64,000 nucleotides of DNA from NCBI RefSeq assembly GCF_003576645.1, contig NC_044925.1:21022009-21086008 (forward strand). Reading direction: 5' to 3'. The position numbers were made by a program, and so were the translations under genes. Source of the stretch: Ipomoea triloba. Lineage: Eukaryota > Streptophyta > Magnoliopsida > Solanales > Convolvulaceae. The notes under the pieces were generated by a model. It did no database searches, had not been told where the DNA came from, and saw only the letters and a list, made by a program, of their open reading frames with translations. Of the stretch, positions 23,265 to 32,659 are shown piece by piece; positions within the stretch are counted from its first letter, which is position 1, and the number at the start of each line of letters is the position of its first letter.

Positions 23265-25644
23265 TTATGGATCCTCTGTACCTTCGCCCTCTACTGCATC
23301 ATTCTCCTGTAACATGTCCATGAGCATGTTTATTTGGTTCTGCAACATGTTGTTTTGCCTCTCGACATCAGCCCGCTTGCTCCTTTCGTCCAGCAGCTGC
23401 AGCTGCAGATGTTCCAAGCACCGTGCATCCGCTTCTAATTGCTCGTTCAGCCCATCGATTTCTCGGTCCTGCACCAATCATTACCATATATAATTATTGT
23501 CTCTCATCTACAGGATTTTGTTGGACGGAGGCCGGTGAAGGCCAAGTCCAGCACCTGCCTCTTGAAAATGTGGTGGCGGTATATAAGGAAATAAAGTTGC
23601 ACATTCGCTGTAAGCTATAGCTTTTTGGCGTAGTGGTAAGCAGTTGATCCTAACAGATTCTATTGAGCCACAATGAACACGTTTAAAGAAATACCAATTT
23701 GAAGTAAACCAACTCAACTCGCGCTCAAGAAGGTATCGTGAGGTTGAGCATAAGTATCTATGAGCTCAGTCAAAATCGAGCTAAGTTAAGCTCAACCAGG
23801 CTCAAATAAGTCACTAGCTGGCTCAATTTACTTGTGCTCCCTACTCTCGTTACATACTTTACAGTATTCTCTTCCGTGAAATAGGAATTGAAACAGCAGA
23901 AAAGTAGTATATGCGTAAGGAAATCAAGCAGATGATTGTGTTGAGAACACTCACCTTTCTGTTCATTTCCTGTACGGCAATCCTACGCATGCTCTCAACA
24001 ACATCTACGTTTACAAGCTTCCGCTTCTTCCCAATAAGCCATCCTTTAGGGTAACTCGAGGAGTCGAAATCAGGTGGGGGTAACAACGACTCGGCTGATG
24101 GTCTTTTGCCACTCGCATTTGTTATGGGTTCCAATGGTTCAAACAAGGCCTTTCTGCGCTCAGAAAGAACGGAAAGTGCATCCACATCCATTTCCTCCTT
24201 TTTCTCATCAGCCGACAATTCTTCCTGTTTCTCTGGCGTTTTTTCATCCGTTGCACTGTCTAGGTCTAGCTTCTTCCCGCTGACTGATGGGAGAAGCAAC
24301 TACTTAGTTTGAAGCTCCCAGCAAGTAAACATCATAATATCATACAGTCACAACTCACAATAAATATTCCTACTTCACTACGAAGGGTGAAAAAGTTAGT
24401 TCAGATAATGAATTTTACTTCGTAATCGCGATGAATATTTATCACTGTCACAATAGATATTCACTACATTCACAATGAATATTTGTTATAACCAGGATGA
24501 CTATCTTTTGAGGTGCACCAAGCACCATAAGTCACAGCTCATAATATAGCTTGCTAATAGCAGCAACAGAACCTAGGGTGGGAAGGATAAAGAATGTACG
24601 GTGTGGCCCAGCGGGACCTAGCTCAATGGTTCAAGGTCACCGGGGAAGTCTTGCTCCAGAGGTAAAGTGGAGGCTCGATTCCTACTAAAGACATAGCGGT
24701 CATTGGGAGACCCAAAGCCCAAAGAATTGATCAGAGGTGATCAAGACTCTTTGTGCACAGAGTGTATAGGCAGGACTAATTGGACGAGGACGACTCGCGA
24801 TTTACCTCCTCCAGGACCTTGGGTAAGGGTTCAAGGGGTTTAAGATTAGTCTAGCTTAAGCGGTGATTATTGAATTGGGATTTCAACTTCATTCCAAATG
24901 GAACCAAAAAGAAAGGTACAAATCAGGGTTCAATACAGACAACCATAAATTATTGAATTGGCAAAAAGATATGTATCTTGAAAATGTCAACACAGATGAT
25001 GGAACCAAGGATTTATTCTTATCTCTATATCCACAAGAATCACCAAGTGGCTGCTGGTTAGCATATATTAAAATCCCAAAAACCACAACCCCAAAAAAAC
25101 ATTTCCAAACAAGAAATTGATCACGATTTGTCAAATGATTAGACATTGGCATGTGTCCTTATTAGCCAGCTCACCACGAAAACGACAGCCATGAATAATG
25201 GAACACGCTTTCACTTCTCATTTTTTCCTTTTCAAGAATTGCTTGTCTTGTAACAATTACTGTTACAGTTAACCAATTTCAAACTTCCAAGAATCTAACC
25301 ACCTCACTTTTCAGCCTTAATTCCGACAACTAAGGTAAGATTCCGGCAAGACTAAGCCGGAACAAAGAGAGAGATTAAAGTTACAGAAAATTGTTTCAAC
25401 ACAAGACAAGACAACTTAAATCATCAAACAAAAGAAGAAAACCAAGAAAAAGATTGAACCTTTTATCTGCAAAGGAGATCTAATCTATTCAAGATGAAAT
25501 GCAGAGGAAAAGATCTGTGGGGTTTTAGTATTTGACAGTACCTGATCTTTTCCGGGATTTCCAGAAGACGGGAGTAGAAGGCACGTGGGAGAAGCCATTC
25601 AAAGTCTCCATGGGATTGGGGCTCTTCTCTGTAGACTCTTTCAT
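23265..25644 (-). CDS. HDR1: HEADING DATE REPRESSOR 1-like coiled-coil protein, 3 exons
   Basis: Minus-strand exons are 25644-25542, 24283-23955 and 23468-23265, GT-AG and in frame, giving 211 residues. The N-terminus holds [14 protein letters not shown]. The middle holds [35 protein letters not shown] and the basic [19 protein letters not shown]. The C-terminal about 70 residues form a long heptad-like helix ([20 protein letters not shown] onward). This arrangement matches the plant family I recall as HEADING DATE REPRESSOR 1, which in rice acts in flowering-time control together with a SnRK1-type kinase. The basic stretch suggests nuclear location. The start at 25644 is chosen because upstream residues in the same frame are not conserved-looking. 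Intron 1 (1258 bp) contains a SINE-like insert. Function here is inferred from family resemblance only. Confidence 0.8.
23700..23830. repeat. Fragment with GAGCTC/GCTCAA motifs in HDR1 intron 2
   Basis: Dense repeats of GCTCAA, GAGCTC and GAGCTAA, like the subterminal motifs of hAT-type MITEs. A similar stretch lies at 39256-39480. No terminal repeats or target duplication are visible. Confidence 0.35.
24595..24850 (+). mobile_element. SINE-like sequence in HDR1 intron 1
   Basis: A tRNA-like head is visible: A-box-like CCTAGCTCAATGGTTCA and B-box-like GAGGCTCGATTCC about 50 bases on. A G/C-rich body ends near TAGTCTAGCTTAAGC. It is antisense to the host gene. No exact target duplication could be defined. 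Confidence 0.5.
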
Positions 25645-27079
25645 TGAAAAAACAGCAAATTTGTGTGAAGAAAACAGAAAAGGTGAGAGCTTTTTGTGGT
25701 TCCTTAAGCTTGTATCTAAGTTTTTTAGTATTACAGTACGTTGGAAGCGAGGGTGGGGGTTGTTAGGGGTGTTGGGAAATGAGATATGGTTGGAAATCAA
25801 CGGGGCGTGATGGAATCTACTAAGGTTTTGGACGGACAGGATTCGCTGTCGTGTTTTGGTGGGTTGGATCTCAACAGCGGTAGTTGTTGTTTACTTGATG
25901 ATTTTGAGCTGCTGTGTGTGTGGTGGGGCCCGATGGTGAAATTACCGAAATGCACCTCGTGTTGGTCAGGCCACCTAGAAAAGACCGGTGGAATTAATGA
26001 AAGCATATGCGGATAATTTCGTCCCGTTTTCGGCGTGGAAATGGTTGGCTTTGGATTCGGCCCTGTTTCCATTTTTACTTTTCTTTTTGGATAAATTTAA
26101 TATGAGTCGTTTTCAAAAAAAAAAAATTTAATATGAGTCAATGGGAAAGTTTCATGGAAAGGTGGAGTTTAGATTATAGTAATAAATTTTAGGAGCCCAA
26201 AAAAATGCAATTAATCTTATAAGTTGCGTTTGGTTCAATCATTAAAGAGTTGTTATACGATGACTAGGGTTTATCTTGTAAAGTTGACTCTCATCTTAAA
26301 TTATGTAGGTTTAATATTAGAATTATGCACTTTTAAAATATAAATTGTGTTTTTAAGTGAAAATACATAATGGTTGTAGGAGGGAATTTGTAAATACAAT
26401 ACAAGGTCATCAAATCATAATTTGTTAATACTGAGGGATTGCAGTATTTAAAATGAACTTGTGAATACAAAATAAGGTAATCAATTGCATATATGTTTGT
26501 AGTATTTTTAAAAATAAACGGTGAACATTTAGTATGTAAATTGTGTATCTAAGTCAGAATTCAAAAGTCGGCTCCACCTTACAAGGTGAACCCGGGTCCA
26601 CAGAATAGTTTGTCAACATTGGAATTGGAATAGTAATGAGAATCAAATACTTGATAATAGTAATGTGTTTAAGTAGAATGAATCACTTTGTTTAGTACTA
26701 AATAAGAATAAAAATCAAAATAAATAAATAAATAATTAATTAATTAAAATAAAAATATATAATAAAGACAGAAACACATTTTTTTTCTCCCTTATTTTTG
26801 ATTCGATTGTTCAAAAGTAGATGAGTAAAAAAGTAATGATTTTTTTAATTGCAAGGGCAAGTGGGCAACTGGCTCTTTGTCTATTCTGAGTTCGTGGGAT
26901 TTATCCCTTCCTGATTGTATTGCTGATTTACTAAGTTCTTAATGAAGTTTATTCCTTTTCAAAAAAAAAATTGATTCCAATAGTAGGATAACAAAAGTAG
27001 ACAAACAAACATGATAATGGGTATCAAAACTCATAGAGTCATAGTAGAGTGTGAAAGTCTCCAATCAAACATATCCTTA
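25645..27079. other. HDR1-like promoter side and AT-rich intergenic DNA
   Basis: 25645 to about 26080 is the 5' leader and promoter region of the HDR1-like gene. Beyond it lies AT-rich sequence. At 26566-26609 there is an isolated fragment (CTCCACCTTACAAGGTGAAC then CCGGGTCCACAG) homologous to the right end of the foldback element at 28291-28888. Confidence 0.55.
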
Positions 27080-27397
27080 GGGTGTGTTTGGTTCGCACAT
27101 GGGAATCAGAATCAAAATCAAAATCGGAATCGATGGGTATCAAATACTTGGTAAGGGTAATGGATTTTTGATGAAAGTATTTTGCATATTTGGTAGTAGG
27201 GTGGAATGTGAATGATTATTAATAGTTGGAGAAGAATGGAGGAAATGAAATGAAACCCTTATTTAATAAGGGTATGAGTTTTTCAATTAATGGGGTATTC
27301 CAAACCCACAGTAGTATTCTAAAAACCTGACAACCAAACAATAATAATCACTTTGATACACATATCTTATACCATAACCCGTCAACCAAGCACACCC
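27080..27397. mobile_element. Tourist-like MITE, copy 1
   Basis: Ends GGGTGTGTTTGGTTCG and inverse AACCAAGCACACCC, flanked by TTA on both sides (27077-27079, 27398-27400). The 318 bp interior has ATGGGTATCAAATACTTGG and CTTATTTAATAAGGGTATGAG. A second copy lies at 61686-61984. TTA duplications and GGGTGTGTTTGG ends fit the PIF/Harbinger Tourist type. Confidence 0.85.
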
Positions 27398-27737
27398 TTA
27401 GTTATAAAAAAAAATCATAACTACTTCTTGTTGGTGTCCTTAGAACTAGCACAAGTAATTAATTACATGACCTCAAGTCATGGCTAGAGGTTGAAAATGT
27501 TATTTATAGACTCGTGATTTACTGATGCAAGCTAACACCTATGTATAAAAAAAATCCTTTCATTTCAATTGGTAGATTGCTGAGTCTAGAATTACGTGAC
27601 ATTAAATTTGAGAGGTAATTAAATCAAAAGATATTTAGAGTGTTACTGTGATTAGTTGCTAGATTTGTTTTCTAGAAACGTAATTTAAAAAAAAAATAAA
27701 ATTGTTATGAAAATATTAAGAATAATAATGATTATCT

Positions 27738-28116
27738 AAATAAGGAAGAAATGAAAACACAGAAATTGGAATGGAGGAAGAAGCACACTTTTGTATTCAT
27801 TGATGTTTCCTGTGGATGATCTTTACAAAAGGAGAGAGGGGGAATTTATAGTGCCTGGAAATGAATAAATAAATATATATGTACAACAATTGCACATAAT
27901 TGTGGTAGTCTAGTTGGATTTGTCAAACGTCTAGATGCTCAGCTGCCACCGTGAGATCACGGGATCGATTCCCTTGGAGCATCTAGGCTACCACAATTCA
28001 CAAGAAAACAAAGTGTGCACTATAAATTCCCCCTACATCATCCCCCAGAAAACATGAATACAAAAGTGTGCTTCTTCCTCCATTCCAATTTCTGTGTTTT
28101 CATTTCTTCCTTATTT
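27738..28116. repeat. 379 bp inverted repeat with 63 bp perfect arms
   Basis: The outer 63 bases at 27738-27800 are an exact reverse complement of 28054-28116. Pairing continues imperfectly inward: GGGGGAATTTATAGTGC on the left against GCACTATAAATTCCCCC on the right. It reaches a central TAGATGCTC/GAGCATCTA pair and TGTGGTAG/CTACCACA. Each arm read outward has TATAAATTCCCCCT and looks like promoter/leader sequence, possibly LTR fragments placed head to head. No coding frame. Confidence 0.9.
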
Positions 28117-28136
28117 TTTATTTATATTTTCTTAAA

Positions 28137-28262
28137 CCCGCGGGCCGGCACGCGAGGCCCGCCAACCCGCGTGGGGCGGGCTAGGGTTGTAGTAATCCTA
28201 GCCCGCGGGCCGGCCCGCCAAAATTTTGGCCCGCGGTGGGGCGGGCCGGCCCGCATTGACAG
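28137..28262. repeat. G/C-rich palindromic cluster
   Basis: Contains many CGGGCC, GGCCCGC and GCGGGCCGGC words in inverted pairs, for example CCCGCGGGCCGGC and GGCGGGCCGGCCCGC. It stands out sharply from the AT-rich surroundings. Such words are typical of subterminal regions of hAT-type elements; a similar patch is at 37141-37215. Confidence 0.6.
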
Positions 28263-28290
28263 TCCTACAACTACCTACTTCATCCTCACT

Positions 28291-28888
28291 TATGCCGTGG
28301 ACCCATTGGTGGACCTGGGTCCAAAAACGACTCCCCATTTTTTTTTTTACTAAACATATTGGCCTGAAATGTAGAACACAAACTCTACATTCACATACAC
28401 TATACTCTACATTCACAATTTGTAAACTCCACATTCACACATTATAGGATTATATGTTTAGTAACTATATTACCACTGTTATGCATTCACATATTCAAAA
28501 CTCTATATTCACAGGTCCTATAGTCCATATTCACAACTTGAGAACTCCACATTCACACATTACAAGGCTACAAGTTGCTAGAACTTCTTAACTCTATTAC
28601 AGATTCACACATGCATAACTCTACATTCACGATTTCTATACTCCATATTCACAATTTGAAACCTCCACATTCACACATTTCTGGGCAACTCTACATTCAC
28701 ACAATCATAAGTCTACATTCACGATTTCTATACTCTACATTCATACTTTGAAACCTCTACATTCACACATTTTTGAACAACTCTACATTCAGCAATATGT
28801 TTACTAATTAAAAAAAAAAAGAAGGACAAAACGACGTAGTTTTGGACCCAGGTCCACCTTGCAAGGTGGACCTGGGTCCACAGCATAA
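28291..28888. mobile_element. Foldback MITE with GTGGACC ends and CTCTACATTCACA repeats
   Basis: The left end TATGCCGTGGACCCATTGG, then GGTGGACCTGGGTCCAAAA, is mirrored at the right by TTTTGGACCCAGGTCCACC and GGGTCCACAGCATA. AAACGACGTAGTTTTGG lies just inside the right end. The interior (about 28370-28795) is an array of short units based on CTCTACATTCACA and CTCCACATTCACACATT. It is related in build to 3790-4285 and 49123-49439. Confidence 0.7.
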
Positions 28889-28898
28889 TTTGCGTCTT

Positions 28899-29180
28899 GA
28901 GCATCTATATCAATGATTTTTTCTTGGTTTTTTGTGGAGTCCATGATGAGGTGGATGATAGAGAAAGACGTGAGAGAATGTAAAATGATCTCTTGCAAGG
29001 TATCGAGAGCATCAACGGCTATGCACATTTCATGCACCATGGAAAGCTTTTAATTTATTTTTTTGGCGTCAGATTTCATAGTTTTATTTTTCATGTTTTT
29101 TCTTTTTCTCTTTCCTCATCTCTTCTACTTTGACACATAAAAAACCACACACACAAAAACCTCAACTACTATGAATGCTC
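28899..29180. mobile_element. GAGCATC MITE
   Basis: Starts GAGCATCTATATCAATG and ends CTACTATGAATGCTC. The interior (TTTTTCTTGGTTTTTTGTGG, TCTTTCCTCATCTC) resembles the sister copies. The flanking TTA is not preserved. Confidence 0.5.
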
Positions 29181-30065
29181 ACATCACCAATATTATTCAT
29201 ACAATATATATTCACCACTATAATTGAATATAATATTTTATGTTTTTACTGTACTAGTATACCCATGTTATTAGAAATGAGAATTTATTTAATTATTTTC
29301 AAACTTGAATCAAAGTACATTTAGAACTACTCGAAAGTAGAATTGGGGTAGATGTTTGCATCTGTCTAAGTATACAACAATCAACTTTAGTGATGGTGTA
29401 GTAGAAACTAGAAAGAATGGGAGATTTAGTATATGATTATTCATTTTATAAATTTGAATTTTATCTCCATTATATACCAACAATAATTTTTAACACAAAT
29501 ATATACTACGTATAATTCTTTTAACGCAAATATTGTTCCTTTTATTGAGATAGTTTCTCTAATCATCAAATAACAATTCAAATTAGCACCCTATAATCAT
29601 CCAATAACTATTCAAATTAACAAATATGACTAAAAACTTGTATTGACTATTGACACACCTAAACTCTAATACTAAATTACAATATATAGGACAACCACTA
29701 ATTAGTTGATTACTTAGGAATTAGTTACTACAATTTAATTATATAAAGTCATATTAGATAATATCATCATATCTATTGAATAAATTTTGATTCATACAAC
29801 ATTGTTATTTTAAAAAGAACTTCAATTTGTTACACTCAAAAAAAAAAACTTCAATTTTGATTCTTATCTTATCTTAAAATTAATAAGAGTCAAAGTAGAT
29901 CTCAATTACAAGATAAGTCAATATCATCTTTAATTATATAAAATAATACTCCGTAATATTTTTACGCTTTATATAATTGCATTATAACAATCTTTGAGGT
30001 ATTTACTCACAATGATAAACGTACAAATTAGAAACTATAATTTCTAAAATTCCACAACCATTAAA

Positions 30066-30115
<50 letters not shown>

Positions 30116-30117
30116 GC
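29181..30117. other. AT-rich intergenic stretch with (ATT)n
   Basis: No gene recognised. It ends in a clean ATT microsatellite at about 30067-30114, which directly abuts the next inverted-repeat element. Confidence 0.6.
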
Positions 30118-31032
30118 ACAAATATTCATAGCCACAAGTTAGAGAAGAATTCTCGTAACTTCTCTTTGTATTTCTTACAATCCCCACAAATGCAAAGAGC
30201 ATATTAACATTTAAGTCATGTCAATTTTAAAGATTTGAAGCATCATCTAGTGAGTGATTGATTCTTGAACTCTTAAACAAAAGATTTGAATCAAGTAACA
30301 CATGCTCGCCTATGTGAGTTTTGCGATGAATAACAAACAATGGCTCTCTTAGAATGCTCACTAGTACTCTAGAAAAACTAGATATAATTATTATCAAAAG
30401 AAAAAAAGAAAAACTAGATATAATTCATAGGAGGTCACTCCTTCATACTCAACTAAATGATTTTAATGAATCATCAAGAACTCATATTGGCTCAACCTTC
30501 TAGTATAGTCAGTGAATCTATCAAGTCTATCTCAAAATGACCACTTTCTTATTCTGTTAAGGATTCATTAAGACGAATATATGTTCACCCTCTAAATCAT
30601 TAAATGGTGAATTAATTAAATCTGCCTTAGTAGGATCACCGGTCTCATAGAATTACGGAATATGAATTCATTAAGAGCTTTTAGACTCAACCTCACAACA
30701 CAAGTATACTAAGGCAGATTTAATAGAATTACGGAATATGAATTCATTAAGAACTTTTAGACTCAACCTCACAACACAACTCACAAGTATACTAATTTTG
30801 TGATTCTTTCCATGACTTTGTTTAACCACAAAAGTAGTATATATCATGGATTCTTCACCTCTTGAGCTATAAATTCATTCATCTTCTAGATACTAGCACT
30901 TCCACATCAAACCTTGCCACAACTTATTAGTGTTATTTTTTTTATTTTTTTTATTTTTTGTATTCGTGGGGATTGTAAAAAATGCAAAAACAAGCTTAAG
31001 AAAATTCTTCTCTAACTTGTACGTACAAATAT
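30118..31032. mobile_element. Element with about 70 bp inverted ends
   Basis: The left end (ACAAATATTCATAGCCACAA, GTTAGAGAAGAATTCTC, ACAATCCCCAC) is mirrored at 30959-31032 (GTGGGGATTGT, GAAAATTCTTCTCTAAC, GTACAAATATTT). Inside is a tandem duplication: about 65 bp starting ATAGAATTACGGAATATGAA at 30647 and again at 30723. There is no long coding frame. The superfamily is not clear. Confidence 0.55.
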
Positions 31033-31933
31033 TTCAGAATATTTTTACTAATTAATAATAATTTAATTTTTAATTTATGCAATTATCATTGAGAATAACT
31101 TTCTCAACAATTGTTAAAATGCCACTGGATCGATATCATACCGTATCTTAATTTATCACTTCATAAGACTATTTTGTTCTCATATAACATTTTTAATTAC
31201 CTTAGTCCTAAATGTGTATAATAATTTTTATTATATTATTATAATAAAATATATAATTATAATATTTTAATTTATGATATTGTAATTTATAAATTATAAT
31301 ATTTTAATTTAAAAAATCACTATTACTTTTATTGACATTATCATTGTGTAGAGACATATTAGCCTTTATACTAATTATTACTTACCAATTTACCACTCCA
31401 AACCCAACTAATTGAATAAATAATTACAGTAATTTATTTTCCACCATCCAAACAATGAAATCAATCTTCTTAATTTCTTTCCATAAAATTTAAATTTAAT
31501 CCCTCAAATATTTTTCGTGAACCAAACAGGCTATCGGAGGTTACAAGCCTACAACAAGATAATTAGTACTACGCCGAGTATCAGCATTAAAGCTTCTAAG
31601 ACAATATACTCATACCATATCACAAGTGTTTGCTCCTTTCAATACAGTAGCTGTGTATATTTTTTTTTTCTCTGAAATTCTCCCTTCATCCAAGGCTCCA
31701 GGCATTCTCAAAATTTTTGTTCCCATCTATGTATAAAGAACAATTCAAATGACAATACCCCCCTCTTGAAAGAAAAAAAAAAATTTGCAACAAATATTTA
31801 TAACATATGACAGACCATAAAATTAAATTTATAAGAGAAAAGAATGAAAAAATTCCATAGAGAAAGAAAAGAACCCTTTTAGATAGAAGTTGATGAAGCA
31901 GCAGGGAAAGAAATCAGGCAGCTGGTGTTTCAA
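31033..31933. other. AT-rich intergenic stretch
   Basis: Very AT-rich, with ATAAT/TTATA words and no gene or clear repeat edge. The end near 31900 is the downstream flank of the PATELLIN fragment. Confidence 0.6.
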
Positions 31934-32448
31934 TCAGAAGGCTTTCTTGTTCCTGTAGAGAAGCTTCTTCCCTTAAGAAGTCTGGTTGTCAAATGTTAGC
32001 ACTACCTTTCCTGCACCCTCTGAATTGTATATGTTGCCAATTTATCGTCTTATTGGCCGATCCAGTCTTCCTTCATTTCTTGACGATGATGGTGTACACG
32101 CCTTCATTAGCCAGCAAAAACTTTGATCCATAGGAGACGCCCCAGCCCATCACTCTCACTTACCAAACCAAACTGCAATCCTGCAAATCCAACTACTCAC
32201 ATTAACAATTAGATGCACTAAAAACTCCTAACTTAGATCAATGGAAAATTTAAAATTGGGCTAAGCTGCGTGTTATGTACTGTTTTTTTTTTTTTTTTTG
32301 AATTACCTAAGTAACAGGCAATTAGATTGTGTGCTTAGAAGTAGGCTTGATTGCATCCTCGGTTGCAGGGTCAGCAGTTGAGAACTCATAATCACCTTCT
32401 CGGCTAAAGCCACCATATTGAACAGGCACTTGCTCAGAAGCAATGTAT
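31934..32448 (-). pseudogene. PATELLIN (Sec14-GOLD) pseudogene fragment, last two exons
   Basis: Minus strand. Exon-like 32448-32307 encodes YIASEQVPVQYGGFSREG and STADPATEDAIKPTSKHTI, the segment joining the Sec14 and GOLD domains in PATELLINs. Exon-like 32180-31934 encodes RVMGWGVSYGSKF, VYTIIVKK, then in another frame GKVVLTFDNQTS and KKLLYRNKKAF, the end of the GOLD domain. Intron borders (CCTAG acceptor, TAG/GTAATT donor, TTGCAG acceptor) are still visible, so this is a genomic rather than retro-copied piece. At least four in-frame stops and one frameshift disable it, and the exons for the rest of the protein are absent. The intact parent gene is not in this window. Confidence 0.85.
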
Positions 32449-32659
32449 CTAGGTTCCACGATTTCAACACAAAATTTTAGGCGAACAGAATATTTCATAC
32501 AATTAATGGAAACATAAGCTTCAAACACAAATAGATAAAAACTCAACCTAACCTTGGGGAACCAATTGAAACTTCATGTTGTTGGGCTCTAGGGATAGAA
32601 TGCTTTTCTGCTCTCCAACCCCAATTGCATGCTTCTATAGATTTTTGTTTGAGTTACCA

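Noticed and set aside
24600..24700. tRNA gene in HDR1 intron 1
   Set aside because: Only promoter-box resemblance; spacing and stems do not fit a tRNA, a SINE does.
28015..28447. Open frames over the G/C-rich palindromic island
   Set aside because: Both strands are open only because of repeated GGCCCG words; there is no family similarity and no splice context.
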